A DNA stretch of 64,000 nucleotides. Source: Pseudomonas pisciculturae (lineage in GTDB: Bacteria; Pseudomonadota; Gammaproteobacteria; Pseudomonadales; Pseudomonadaceae). Shown piece by piece: positions 55,140 through 64,000 of the stretch (the first letter of the stretch is position 1; every line of letters starts with the position of its first letter). The notes under the pieces were generated by a model. That model did no database searches, was not told the DNA's origin, and saw only the letters and a program-made list of their open reading frames with translations. The position numbers and the translations under genes are program-made. The stretch covers positions 1 to 64,000 of the forward strand of contig NZ_JACVZE010000006.1 in NCBI RefSeq assembly GCF_015461805.1. Reading direction: 5' to 3'.

Positions 55140-57128
55140 ATGACCGTTAAACGTGTTAAACAAGTGGCCTTCAATGATTGGGACAATCCAACGCTGACAG
55201 CACCGGGTTTCCCTCAAGCGTTAGAGGATGATAAAGGCTTGATCTGGCGCCCATTCCTGGACCGGGATGGTGGCCTCGTTGTGTCGTGCCCAGGTTGGAA
55301 GTTTCCCGCGGATAATGATGAGTTGCAAATTGAATACAGTATAGACGGCGTGGCAGTCTGGACGCCGTTGGAACCCATTTTGTTTCCAGTGGAGCTTCCT
55401 CCAGAGTTACCGGTTCTGGTAACGATTTCACCCTACATATTAGGGCATGGTAAGTTTGAACTCAGGTTCAAGGTGAAGTCTGGGGAAGTAGGTGATTATT
55501 TGGACTTTTCCCTCCCTCAACACGTCGAGATTGATCTGTACGGCCCCTATAAGTCCCCAGGTAAGAGCGAGGCGCCAGCCAGGGCCATTTACCCCACCTC
55601 ATTACCTCAAGGCGTAGATATTACCCAGGAGACATTGGACTTGAATCCCGGTGGATTCGATTTTGAAATCCCTGCATATGGAGATTGGGCACCTGGGGAC
55701 ACGGTGTCCGACGTCTGGTTTACGTCGGAGTTGCCACCGGATGACTCACCCTCGCTGGGCAGTTTCCCTATGCCGTCGACGGGTACGGATTTCAATCTAC
55801 CCATTACGTTCTTCGACACGGCCGATGATGGCATTTTCTTCGTGTTTTATCGGCTGCGAGATGCCGCCGGCAATTACAGTGAAATCTCAAGAATTCCCTC
55901 TGGCCGTCGTTTAAGGCGCAGCGCGAATCTGGTACTGGCGCCTCTCAAGGTTGTCAGTCCTGTGGGAAGCACGCTGATCGATATCGATGCCTGGATGGCT
56001 GGGGTCAAGTTGGCAATCAATTCCTATACATGGGAGCCTGGCGACCAATACATCCTGGTCTGGGGGAGTCAGGAAACCTCACCTGCGCCGCTGAATGGGG
56101 TTTTCGATTTTGAATTCACTGCGCCTCCTCAACTGGTCATTGACGAGTACGGTTCGCAGGAAGGGCCTATTGAAACAGCACTCAGCTATATCATCCTGAG
56201 ATCGGGCTCAAGAAACCGCCCCGACGATGACACTTTGGTTGATGTCGACCTGAGTAAAGCGGGCCCCGTGACGCCTCTGCCAGGTGACCCGAGCCCTGAC
56301 CTGAATGTGGTCGCTATCCATGGGCCTGCATCGTTCCCTCCTACAGCGAATTACCTGAATGCTGCTGATATCGATCATGCCGATGAAATTGTAGCGGTCT
56401 TCGACCTGTGGTCCGTCGCTCCGGCGCCTGTTCCGGGTGACATCATTACGTTGTACTGGGGAAACCGGCTGAACATCGCAGGCACGCATACCATTGGTGC
56501 TTCAGAGGGCGCAGGCAGCCCGATCTCTATCGTTGTCGATAAAATGGCCATCGCCGCAGCGGGTAATAGTCCGGCAATTGACGTTTTCTATGGGGTGAGC
56601 AGCCCGACATCGACAAACAGCAACTTCTCGGAAAGTACGCCCGTTGAAGTGGACGGTGCGATCACTCACAAAATGGATGCGGCAGAGTTTCTCAACACCC
56701 AAAGTTGGTCTGGGGACGCCCGGGGCAGAGTTACCTGTTTATCTCTGCGACCAACAGGTACGCCGGGACGTGACCAATACCTTGAAGTGAAGATTCCTCC
56801 AAGCACTGAGTTTTTCGCCGATAAGCTAGAGGTAACGATTGAGTTCGTCGCCTCAGTAGGGCTGCTTGGCGACCAACCCATAGAAGCAACACGGGGTACG
56901 AGCTCGGTGATACTGGACCCCACTACGGCGGCCAACGGGTTCATCTTCCACCTGAAACCTTTTGATCCTCACCTTAAAGTGATCGGTGCGGTAGCGCCGT
57001 ATAACTCGGTCTGGTTGCAATACTCCCTCGACGTGGCGGGTACACCGGCCAAATCGGTACCCGCCGTCATCCCCGCAAGGATGGTGACCGCCAATAACTT
57101 CTGCGACGGTAGTTCGGCTGTTCCATAG
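55140..57128 (+). CDS. Large modular beta-rich protein B, paralogue of the preceding gene
   Basis: 662 residues with AAGGAGAG before ATG 55140. The same five-module plan as its neighbour: NDELQIEYSIDG, GDTVSDVWFT, GDQYILVWGS, GDIITLYWGN and DKLEVTIEF open successive modules. EFLNTQSWSGDARGRVTCLSL corresponds to DKFGWLNCQTF in protein A. No signal peptide. A terminator follows at once, so the two genes probably form one transcript. They may be secreted structural or adhesive proteins, or part of a toxin-like complex; nothing in the sequence decides. Confidence 0.75.
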   Translation: MTVKRVKQVAFNDWDNPTLTAPGFPQALEDDKGLIWRPFLDRDGGLVVSCPGWKFPADNDELQIEYSIDGVAVWTPLEPILFPVELPPELPVLVTISPYILGHGKFELRFKVKSGEVGDYLDFSLPQHVEIDLYGPYKSPGKSEAPARAIYPTSLPQGVDITQETLDLNPGGFDFEIPAYGDWAPGDTVSDVWFTSELPPDDSPSLGSFPMPSTGTDFNLPITFFDTADDGIFFVFYRLRDAAGNYSEISRIPSGRRLRRSANLVLAPLKVVSPVGSTLIDIDAWMAGVKLAINSYTWEPGDQYILVWGSQETSPAPLNGVFDFEFTAPPQLVIDEYGSQEGPIETALSYIILRSGSRNRPDDDTLVDVDLSKAGPVTPLPGDPSPDLNVVAIHGPASFPPTANYLNAADIDHADEIVAVFDLWSVAPAPVPGDIITLYWGNRLNIAGTHTIGASEGAGSPISIVVDKMAIAAAGNSPAIDVFYGVSSPTSTNSNFSESTPVEVDGAITHKMDAAEFLNTQSWSGDARGRVTCLSLRPTGTPGRDQYLEVKIPPSTEFFADKLEVTIEFVASVGLLGDQPIEATRGTSSVILDPTTAANGFIFHLKPFDPHLKVIGAVAPYNSVWLQYSLDVAGTPAKSVPAVIPARMVTANNFCDGSSAVP

Positions 57129-57138
57129 CGGTTACGCC

Positions 57139-57175
57139 AAGGCACCGAGGTATAACTTGCTTCGGTGCCTTTTTT
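57139..57175 (+). terminator. Intrinsic terminator after protein B gene
   Basis: AAGGCACCGAGG (57139-57150) pairs with CTTCGGTGCCTT (57160-57171) with one mismatch, followed by TTTTT. Confidence 0.85.
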
Positions 57176-57335
57176 ACTCAGCCCGGGGTACTGCGCCCCT
57201 CGATATCTTCAGATTTATCCTACTTACCGTTACCCCCTCCAACTATAACCTCGCGGCCTCTACAGGTCTGGCTCCACTCCATCGGAACGAGCCATGCCAT
57301 TTGGTTAGGCATATTGTCAGAGCGAGTGTTACAGC

Positions 57336-59603
57336 ATGTTCATCAAACATTTTTTCAAACTTTCACCTTTGGGTGCGGCAGTCAAAGTGTCGTCGCTCGG
57401 TTTACTTTTGGGCGTTGCGGCGCAGGCTCATTCCAGTCAGGAAGTGGTAGCACCTGGTGAGACGAAGGTCATTGAAGCCGATGAAACCGTAAAAAACTGG
57501 GCGCTGCAGAATGGGTCCAGCCTGGTCGTCAATGGTGCAACTACAGGTTCTATCCGTGGCCTTGGTGCGCAACTTACCGTGAACAGTGGCAGTACAATCG
57601 AGCGTATTGTTGCCCAGGAAGGTTCCACGGTTGGGATCCAGAATTCTACGGTCATGTCTACGGCGCCAGGCGCCTCGGCAATGGAACTTACCAATGGCAC
57701 GGCAACCATTTCCGGCAGCCATCTGGAAAGCACTCAAGCTGTGGGCTTGGTGCTTAACCGCTTCGGCTCTGCACCTAGCGGTTCAACGGCCGATGTTAGC
57801 TACAGCACGATAAAAGGCGCGCAGGCGGGAGCTTCTGCAACCCAACACAGCGAGCTGAATTTTTTTGAGTCCTTGGTACAAGGAACGGCTGCCGGCAGTA
57901 CCGGTGTGCTGTTGGTGGGCGGTTCGGCCTACGCTCAGCGCAGCATGCTGGTAGGAGAACAGAACGGTGTACGCATCACCCGTGCGTCAAATACTACGGG
58001 TGATGGGACACTGGTACTCGATCAGTCGATCGTTGAGGGTAAGACCGGCGCCGCCATCTTGGTCGCTGGCCAGACCGGGCGCATTCCTACAGCCACCATC
58101 GAAGTGAACAACGGCTCGCAGCTGATCGGCGGCAACGGCAACCTGCTGGAAGTGACCGGTGGCGCAACGGCCAACATGAACGTCAACAACAGCCATTTGA
58201 ATGGCAACGTGTTCGTCGAGGCTGGTAGCAGTGCCAATCTGAGTTTGCAGAACCATTCGTCGTTGACCGGCAGCTTATTGAATGTCGATAGCCTTGCCAT
58301 CGGAGATGGTTCGTTCTGGAACCTGACGGGTAACAGTCTGGTGGGTGCGCTGGATCTCGCGGGCGGTACGGTGAAGTTTGGCGAAACGGATGCGTTCTAT
58401 CAGTTGGACCTGGAGACGCTGAGCGGTAACGGCACCTTCGTGATGAGCGCTGATTTTGCCCAGGGCCTGAATGATTTTCTGAATATCTCTGGCGATGCTA
58501 CCGGCCAGCACAGCCTGTTGGTGGCAAGCAGCGGCTTGGAGCCAGTGTCGCCCGGGGACGTACACATTGTGCACACCGGCGGCGGCGATGCCGAGTTTTC
58601 CCTCGTGGGCGGTTCGGTGGATATCGGCGCGTGGTCCTATGGCCTGAAGCAGGATGGCAATGATTGGTTCCTCGACCCAAGTGCACGCACCATCAGCCCT
58701 GGTACTCGCTCGGTGCTGGCGTTGTTTAACACCGCCCCGACCGTGTGGTATGGCGAAATGACGTCGTTGCGCAGCCGCATGGGCGAGTTACGCCACAATG
58801 GGGCTGAAGGGGGGGGCTGGATACGCAGCTACGGCAATAAGTACTCGGTGTCGGACACCAATGGCGTGGGTTACAAACAGACCCAGCGCGGTTTCTCTCT
58901 CGGTGCCGACGCGCCCCTGAGTGAAGACAGCCAATGGCTGGTCGGCGTGATGGCGGGGCATAGCAACTCCGACCTGGACCTGAGCCGTGGCACGTCTGGT
59001 ACGGTGAAAAGTTACTACGTGGGCGGCTATGCCACTTGGATGGATGCTGACAGCGGCTACTACTTCGACGGTGTGATCAAAGCCAACCGCTTTGAAAACG
59101 AATCCAAGGTCGGGCTGAGTGATGGTGCCAGTGCCAAGGGTAAATACGGCACCAACGGTATCGGTGCTTCGGTGGAAGTGGGTCGAAACATCAAACTCGA
59201 TAATGATTTCTTCGTCGAGCCGTTTGCTCAGGCTTCCACCATCGTGGTCAAAGGCAAGAACTACGGGTTGGATAATGGCCTGCAAGCCAAAGGCCAGAAC
59301 ACTCATTCGGCACTTGGGAAACTGGGGGTAACGGTAGGTCGCGATTTTATAATGGACGACGGCAGTATCGTTCAGCCTTACCTGCGCACTGCGTTAGCGC
59401 ATGAGTTTGCGAAAGACAACAAAGCGTCGGTCAACGGCCATGTGTTCAACAATGACGTCTCCGGTTCTCGTGCTGAGATCGGTGCTGGTGTAGCGGTCTC
59501 GCTGTCGAAAAACCTGCAGCTGCATGCTGATTTCGAGCACAGCAAAGGTAAACACGTCGATCAGCCATGGGGCGCCAACGTGGGTGTGCGTTACAGCTGG
59601 TAA
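57336..59603 (+). CDS. Type Va autotransporter (pertactin-like)
   Basis: 755 residues. The signal peptide ends near GVAAQA. A passenger of about 420 residues made of short beta-helix-like repeats (NGSSLVVNGATTGSIRGLG, NNSHLNGNVFVEAGSSANL) is rich in Ser/Gly/Asn and has no cysteine. The C-terminal autotransporter barrel, from about residue 480 to the end, closes with NVGVRYSW, the usual terminal aromatic strand. The passenger carries no recognised protease motif, so adhesion or aggregation is the best guess. Its own terminator follows. Confidence 0.9.
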   Translation: MFIKHFFKLSPLGAAVKVSSLGLLLGVAAQAHSSQEVVAPGETKVIEADETVKNWALQNGSSLVVNGATTGSIRGLGAQLTVNSGSTIERIVAQEGSTVGIQNSTVMSTAPGASAMELTNGTATISGSHLESTQAVGLVLNRFGSAPSGSTADVSYSTIKGAQAGASATQHSELNFFESLVQGTAAGSTGVLLVGGSAYAQRSMLVGEQNGVRITRASNTTGDGTLVLDQSIVEGKTGAAILVAGQTGRIPTATIEVNNGSQLIGGNGNLLEVTGGATANMNVNNSHLNGNVFVEAGSSANLSLQNHSSLTGSLLNVDSLAIGDGSFWNLTGNSLVGALDLAGGTVKFGETDAFYQLDLETLSGNGTFVMSADFAQGLNDFLNISGDATGQHSLLVASSGLEPVSPGDVHIVHTGGGDAEFSLVGGSVDIGAWSYGLKQDGNDWFLDPSARTISPGTRSVLALFNTAPTVWYGEMTSLRSRMGELRHNGAEGGGWIRSYGNKYSVSDTNGVGYKQTQRGFSLGADAPLSEDSQWLVGVMAGHSNSDLDLSRGTSGTVKSYYVGGYATWMDADSGYYFDGVIKANRFENESKVGLSDGASAKGKYGTNGIGASVEVGRNIKLDNDFFVEPFAQASTIVVKGKNYGLDNGLQAKGQNTHSALGKLGVTVGRDFIMDDGSIVQPYLRTALAHEFAKDNKASVNGHVFNNDVSGSRAEIGAGVAVSLSKNLQLHADFEHSKGKHVDQPWGANVGVRYSW

Positions 59604-59618
59604 CTCATACGGATGTAA

Positions 59619-59648
59619 CCAAAAAGGAAGCTTCGGCTTCCTTTTTGG
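59619..59648. terminator. Strong intrinsic terminator
   Basis: CCAAAAAGGAAGC (59619-59631) and GCTTCCTTTTTGG (59636-59648) pair perfectly around TTCG, after the autotransporter gene. The A and T runs within the stem make it usable from both sides. Confidence 0.88.
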
Positions 59649-59675
59649 TAGCTGCACTGTGAAGCGCTGTGGGCC

Positions 59676-60098
59676 TCAGCCCAGCTTGAACAGAGCCGCC
59701 ATGGTATAGACCGGGTTACCGTCATCGCGGGTTCGAACGTCCCTGAAACTACCCTCTACTCGGGTATTGCTTGGGTCAAGTGTAATGAACGCGAGCTCTC
59801 CGGCATCACCGTACACCAGTACGGGCTCAAGTTCGTCAAAAACCGAGTAGGTCAACTGGATCTCCCGGTTCAGCTCCAACAGATGGATGACGCTAGTATC
59901 AAGCGTTTCAGGAAATGAAACTCTTACCTCGTGTTTCACGCCGTTCTCATCGACTTTGCTGCCGGTGATCGTCAGTTTCCCGTCCTTGCGAGAAATTGAA
60001 AATTGATTGGCGGTGAAATCCTCAGCGTTAATGACACCTTTAAAATGCTGGTTGACAGCGATTGTATTATGTCGGGATTTTTTCAGAGCAACTTTCAT
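59676..60098 (-). CDS. Unknown small protein, 140 residues
   Basis: From MKVALKKSRHNTIAVNQHF (ATG 60098, GGAGATGCC upstream). It is probably all-beta: QFSISRKDGKLTITGSKV, KHEVRVSF, EIQLTYSVF, PVLVYGDAGELAFITLD. No signal peptide and no cysteine. It is followed on the same strand, upstream, by the two-domain jelly-roll gene, with which it may form a pair. The function is unknown. Confidence 0.65.
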   Translation of the reverse strand: MKVALKKSRHNTIAVNQHFKGVINAEDFTANQFSISRKDGKLTITGSKVDENGVKHEVRVSFPETLDTSVIHLLELNREIQLTYSVFDELEPVLVYGDAGELAFITLDPSNTRVEGSFRDVRTRDDGNPVYTMAALFKLG

Positions 60099-60185
60099 GG
60101 GGCATCTCCTGTGGTAGCGGTTGCGACACCAGCTCACTGTTTCGATAGAGGCGCGGGTGACTTGCCGTTTTCGTGGTGGGTTGAG

Positions 60186-60968
60186 CTAGGGTTTGCGTTT
60201 TAATGAGACGTCATCAAAATGAATCTCGCCATCCACACCGATCATGATAATAGTCAGCGTGTTTGTACCGGCCGGAATCAAGAGGTCCTGTGGATGGGTG
60301 CTCCAAGCTGGCGTGTCGACACGAATTTGCGGAAGGGTGCCTGGCCCAGACAGTTCGAAACGTACGAAGCCGTGGCCGCCAAAATTACTGAGCGAGCGGA
60401 TCGAGAACTCATAGGTCTGCCCGGGTGTGACCGTGATCGCTTGCTGTGCTTGCGCGTTGAGTGTGGCCTGGAACGTACGACCATCGAAAATCGCTTCTCT
60501 GCCGCTGGCGATCCAATGACGGCCGCTCTCGGAAAAATCCCCATTGAGCACCAGCTCAGGCCGCACGGGTGTACCGGTGTCACGAGTTAATACCAGCTCA
60601 TCGACGCACACTTCTCCCGCAGTGCCACTTATGGCAACCGTCAATATGGTTCCGAGTGGCGGGGTGGTGTAGGTCACCTCTTGTGGTGTCCAAAAGTGAA
60701 AATCATCGAGGGGGAAGTGTAGGTCGGCACTTGGCGTATTTGAGCGCAATTGCAGTACACCTTTGCCTTTGAACACAACCTGGCTCCAGAATTTCAGAGA
60801 GTAAGTTGTTTCGGGGGTGACGGTAACCACTTGCGATGCCTGGCCAGTCAGTACCCTGCAGTACTGGCGGGAGTAGTCCACGTTATTCAACGTCAACCAG
60901 TCTGTGCCGTAAGCACTGAAGTTGCCATTGCGCAGCATATTGTTTATTGAGGCGCCTTGACCTGCCAT
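60186..60968 (-). CDS. Two-domain jelly-roll (carbohydrate-binding-like) protein
   Basis: 260 residues made of two similar halves. Each starts [LV]-x-N-G-[ND]-F-S (MLRNGNFSAYGTDWL; ELVLNGDFSESGRHWI), contains a Q-x-[VI]-T-V-T-P-x-x-T-Y strand, and ends V-D-E-L-V-L or F-D-D-V-S-L. This is the CBM4/9-like galactose-binding jelly-roll pattern. No signal peptide or catalytic domain. It may bind glycans as part of a secreted complex. Lies in the accessory stretch with the modular proteins. Confidence 0.72.
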   Translation of the reverse strand: MAGQGASINNMLRNGNFSAYGTDWLTLNNVDYSRQYCRVLTGQASQVVTVTPETTYSLKFWSQVVFKGKGVLQLRSNTPSADLHFPLDDFHFWTPQEVTYTTPPLGTILTVAISGTAGEVCVDELVLTRDTGTPVRPELVLNGDFSESGRHWIASGREAIFDGRTFQATLNAQAQQAITVTPGQTYEFSIRSLSNFGGHGFVRFELSGPGTLPQIRVDTPAWSTHPQDLLIPAGTNTLTIIMIGVDGEIHFDDVSLKRKP

Positions 60969-61132
60969 GTTGGTAGCTTCCTACAGGGGGGTACTGACCC
61001 GTTATGCTTAGGAGAGCCATGGAGTTGTATGACTTCCATGAAAGCGCTGTGTGGTTCTATTTCGCACCGTAATCGAAGGATTGACAACTGTCAGAACTAA
61101 CAGGTGGGCACCGCCACTCGTCGGATTTCACC

Positions 61133-61774
61133 TCAGCCGAACAGCCCGGCGGCGATATTGATCGAGAACCCCAAAATTGCGGTATTGAACACAAACCCAA
61201 TCAACGACTGCCCCAGCACCACCTTGCGCATGCCACGGGTGGCGACGCCCACGTCAGAGGTTTGCACGGCCACGCCGATGGTGAATGAGAAGTACAGGAA
61301 GTCCCAATAGTTGGGCGTCAGCAGCCCTTCGGCAAAGCGCAGAGCGGGTTCCTTGCCGTTCCAGGTGTAATAGAGCCGGGCGTAGTGCACGCTGAAAATC
61401 ACCCCGATCAACAGCCACGAGCCGATTACCGTCAGGCCGGTAAAGCCGTAGTGCATCAAACGTTCAGAGAGGGCGAGGTCTTTGCTGCCCACCAACTCGA
61501 AGGTGATAGTCGCCAAACTTGCGATGGCGGCGATGCACACGGTGAACAGCACCAGGCCAGCGTTTTCGTCTTCGATTTCGGCGATGCGTTTAACATCTTC
61601 GGCCTTGGCTCGCCGGGTGAGCCACAGCATCAGCACGAGGTAGGTCCACACACCGGCGTTCCAGCCGATAAGGATTTTGCTAGCGAGGGTGTCGGCTGGC
61701 GCCAGGATGCCTACGGCAACACCGAGTACGGTAGCGGCAGAGAGGCGAGGGTGGGTGCGGGCGAGGAAGGGCAT
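61133..61774 (-). CDS. DUF1345 family membrane protein
   Basis: 213 residues with about five hydrophobic segments. The segment MHYGFTGLTVIGSWLLIGVIFSVHYARLYY and the later GLLTPNYWDFLYFSFTIGVAVQTSDVGVATR are DUF1345 signatures. Integral inner-membrane protein of unknown role. Single gene, with a REP pair upstream. Confidence 0.88.
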   Translation of the reverse strand: MPFLARTHPRLSAATVLGVAVGILAPADTLASKILIGWNAGVWTYLVLMLWLTRRAKAEDVKRIAEIEDENAGLVLFTVCIAAIASLATITFELVGSKDLALSERLMHYGFTGLTVIGSWLLIGVIFSVHYARLYYTWNGKEPALRFAEGLLTPNYWDFLYFSFTIGVAVQTSDVGVATRGMRKVVLGQSLIGFVFNTAILGFSINIAAGLFG

Positions 61775-61837
61775 GGCGGCTCACTGCTGACCAAGTGTCG
61801 TCAGACTGTACCTGATCCCGAATACAACCCATAACCT

Positions 61838-61924
61838 TGTGGGAGCTGGCTTGCCTGCGATGCAGGCGACTCGGTACATCCTGCATACTGAGTTGATGCC
61901 ATCGCAGGCAAGCCAGCTCCCACA
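61838..61924. repeat. REP pair (REPIN-like)
   Basis: TGTGGGAGCTGGCTTGCC at 61838 and its inverted copy ending 61924, directly before the RND stop codon. Confidence 0.85.
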
Positions 61925-61926
61925 GG

Positions 61927-64000
61927 TTAGCGGGTGTTTTTACTGACCAGTTTCATCACCACCACAAAAAACACCGGCACAAACACCACCGCCAGCGTCG
62001 CGGTGATCATGCCGCCAATCACCCCCGTACCAATCGCCTGCTGGCTCGCCGAGCTGGCCCCGGTGGCAATCGCCAGTGGCACCACGCCGAGAATGAACGC
62101 CAGCGAGGTCATGATGATCGGCCGCAAGCGCAGCCGCGCCGCCTTCAGCGTGGCGCTCATCAGGTCTTCGCCCTGGTCATACAGGTCTTTGGCAAACTCG
62201 ATGATCAGGATCGCGTTCTTCGCCGACAGGCCGATGATGGTGATCAGGCCGACCTTGAAGAACACGTCATTGGGCATGCCACGCAAGCTCACTGCCAAGA
62301 CCGCGCCCAGCACACCCAACGGCACCACCAGCAGCACCGAGGTGGGGATCGACCAGCTCTCATACAGCGCCGCCAGGCACAGGAACACAATCAGCAGCGA
62401 CAAGCCCAACAGCATCGGTGCCTGGGCGCCGGACAGACGTTCCTGCAACGACAGCCCGGTCCATTCCTGGCCCAGCCCGGCCGGCAGTTGGTTGACCAGG
62501 CGTTGGATTTCATTCATCGCCTCGCCGGTGCTGTGGCCGGGTGCCGCTTCACCGCTGATGGCAATCGCCGGGTAGCCGTTATAGCGAGTCAACTGCGCCG
62601 GGCCTTGGGTCCATTTGGCTTGAACAAAGGCTGACAATGGCACCATCTTGCCGGCGTTGTTGCGCACGTTGATCTTCATCAAGTCCGCCACCTGGCTGCG
62701 TTGGTCGCCTTCAGCCTGAACCACCACGCGTTGCATGCGACCCTGGTTGGGGAAGTCGTTGATATAGGCTGAGCCGATGGCCGAGGACAGCACATTGCCC
62801 ACATCCGCAAAGGACACGCCGAGTGCGTTGGCCTGCTTGCGGTCGACCTCCAACTGCACTTGCGGCGCTTCGGCCAGGGCGCTTTCGCGTACGTTGGCCA
62901 GGATCGGGCTTTTCTCGGCCGCTGCCAGCAGTTCAGTGCGTGCAGCCATCAAGGCCGCGTGGCCGACACCGCCACGGTCCTGCAATCGGAACTCGAAGCC
63001 ACTGGAAGTGCCTAGGCCGTCCACCGGCGGTGGCAGGATCGCGTAGGCAATCGCATCCTTGAGTTCGCTGAAAGCCATGTTGGCGCGGTCGGCAATGGAT
63101 GCCGCCGAATCATCGCTGCTGCGTTCAGACCAATCCTTGAGCGTGGTGAACGCCAGCGCCGCGTTCTGCCCGGAACCGGAGAAGCTGAACCCCATGATCA
63201 TGGTGGTATCGCCCACCCCAGGCTCCCCGGCGTTATGCGCCTCGATCTGCTCAGCCACCTGCACCGTGCGGTTCTTGCTCGCGCCCGGTGGCAGCTGGAT
63301 ATCGGTGATGGTGTAGCCCTGGTCTTCCACCGGCAGGAACGAGGAGGGCAGACGACTGAACATCCACCCCAACCCCACCAGCAACACCAGGTAGATCAGC
63401 AGGTAGCGGCCGCTGCGCTTGAGGGCATAGGCCACCCAGCCTTCGTAACGGTCGGTGAGCTGATCGAAGCGTTTGTTGAACCAACCGAAGAAACCGCCCT
63501 TGGCGTGGTGATCACCCTTGGCGATAGGCTTGAGCAAGGTTGCGCACAGCGCGGGGGTCAAGCTCAGGGCCAGGAACGCCGAGAACAGGATCGACGTCGC
63601 CATCGACAGCGAGAACTGTTGGTAGATCACGCCGACTGAGCCCGGCATGAACGCCATCGGCAGAAACACCGCCACCAGCACCAACGTAATGCCAATGATC
63701 GCACCCGTGATCTGGCCCATGGCCTTGCGCGTCGCTTCCTTGGGCGACAGGCCCTCGGTGACCATGATGCGTTCGACGTTCTCGACCACCACAATCGCAT
63801 CGTCCACCAGGATGCCAATGGCCAGCACCATGCCAAACATCGTCAATACGTTGATCGAGAACCCCAGCAACAGCATGGTGGCAAAGGTGCCCATCAGCGC
63901 AATCGGCACCACCAGCGTAGGGATCAAGGTGTAACGCACGTTTTGCAGAAACAGAAACATCACCGCAAACACCAGCGCCATGGCCTCGAGCAGGGTATAG
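61927..64000 (-). CDS. RND multidrug efflux transporter (AcrB/MexB/TtgB-like), 5' end outside window
   Basis: At least 690 C-terminal residues of an inner-membrane RND pump. GILVDDAIVVVENVERIM carries the paired Asp residues of the proton relay (transmembrane helix 4). FSLSMATSILFSAFLALSLTPALCATLL, IGLSAKNAILIIEFAKDL and ATGASSASQQAIGTGVIGGM are HAE1-family motifs. The frame is open to the last base, so the N-terminus is missing. The usual MexA-type partner would lie beyond the window. Substrate range cannot be read from this part. Confidence 0.92.
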   Translation of the reverse strand, partial: YTLLEAMALVFAVMFLFLQNVRYTLIPTLVVPIALMGTFATMLLLGFSINVLTMFGMVLAIGILVDDAIVVVENVERIMVTEGLSPKEATRKAMGQITGAIIGITLVLVAVFLPMAFMPGSVGVIYQQFSLSMATSILFSAFLALSLTPALCATLLKPIAKGDHHAKGGFFGWFNKRFDQLTDRYEGWVAYALKRSGRYLLIYLVLLVGLGWMFSRLPSSFLPVEDQGYTITDIQLPPGASKNRTVQVAEQIEAHNAGEPGVGDTTMIMGFSFSGSGQNAALAFTTLKDWSERSSDDSAASIADRANMAFSELKDAIAYAILPPPVDGLGTSSGFEFRLQDRGGVGHAALMAARTELLAAAEKSPILANVRESALAEAPQVQLEVDRKQANALGVSFADVGNVLSSAIGSAYINDFPNQGRMQRVVVQAEGDQRSQVADLMKINVRNNAGKMVPLSAFVQAKWTQGPAQLTRYNGYPAIAISGEAAPGHSTGEAMNEIQRLVNQLPAGLGQEWTGLSLQERLSGAQAPMLLGLSLLIVFLCLAALYESWSIPTSVLLVVPLGVLGAVLAVSLRGMPNDVFFKVGLITIIGLSAKNAILIIEFAKDLYDQGEDLMSATLKAARLRLRPIIMTSLAFILGVVPLAIATGASSASQQAIGTGVIGGMITATLAVVFVPVFFVVVMKLVSKNTR

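Noticed and set aside
52983..60968. Prophage or integrative element for the modular-protein island.
   Set aside because: No integrase, terminase, capsid, tail or tRNA boundary is visible.
43024..61924. CRISPR array suggested by recurring palindromes.
   Set aside because: The repeats are dispersed single pairs of REP type with no regular spacers and no cas genes.

Overview
The window looks like a chromosomal segment of a Pseudomonas of the fluorescens group. It is mostly high in G+C. It carries the fapABCDEF functional-amyloid operon, the kguEKTD/ptxS 2-ketogluconate cluster, dpkA, cptA and an RND pump gene, and it is scattered with Pseudomonas-type REP elements (cores such as GTGGGAGCTGGCTTGCC and GTGGGAGGGGGCTTGCCCCC). 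All assignments come from reading the sequence and recognising motifs; no search was run.

Layout. 1-600: the right end of an IS3-like element that appears to have landed in a REP pair, then a repeat able to fold into a three-way junction. 600-7370: a cobalamin riboswitch followed by cobW, cobN and a chlI/chlD-type chelatase gene. The ATPase and VWA halves of that last gene are in different frames, joined by a textbook -1 ribosomal frameshift signal. 7.4-16.9 kb: housekeeping genes (DUF1853, nadK, phosphoesterase, rhomboid, YeaC, DUF2797, pepN, zapE, GNAT). 17-21.9 kb: a small exported protein, a TonB-dependent siderophore receptor behind a putative Fur box, cptA and a 59-residue protein. 22.1-25.8 kb: gnd-zwf-HAD, translationally coupled.

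26.1-33.6 kb: a sigma54-dependent activator with a degenerate receiver domain, the fap operon on the minus strand, and a FecR-like gene without a sigma factor. The fap operon has a near-consensus sigma54 promoter, two related TGT-N12-ACA dyads upstream, and an intrinsic terminator between fapC and fapD. This suggests a local regulatory circuit plus a built-in stoichiometry switch. 34.0-39.1 kb: a 1697-residue toxin-like protein with four copies of a short motif and a C-terminal HEFAH metalloprotease signature.

39.3-47.4 kb: dpkA, a DUF883 protein, a LysR/nitrilase divergent pair, a GNAT enzyme, an LEA-type lipoprotein, an NCS2 permease and a chemoreceptor. 47.6-52.8 kb: kguE-kguK-kguT-kguD and ptxS with two perfect copies of the operator TGAAACCGGTTTCA. 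KguK/KguD deliver 6-phosphogluconate, the substrate of the Gnd encoded upstream. 52.9-61.0 kb: an accessory stretch that looks poorer in G+C, with two large five-module proteins of unknown function, an autotransporter, a small unknown protein and a two-jelly-roll protein. 61.1-64.0 kb: a DUF1345 membrane protein and the 3' part of an RND efflux transporter gene that runs off the window.
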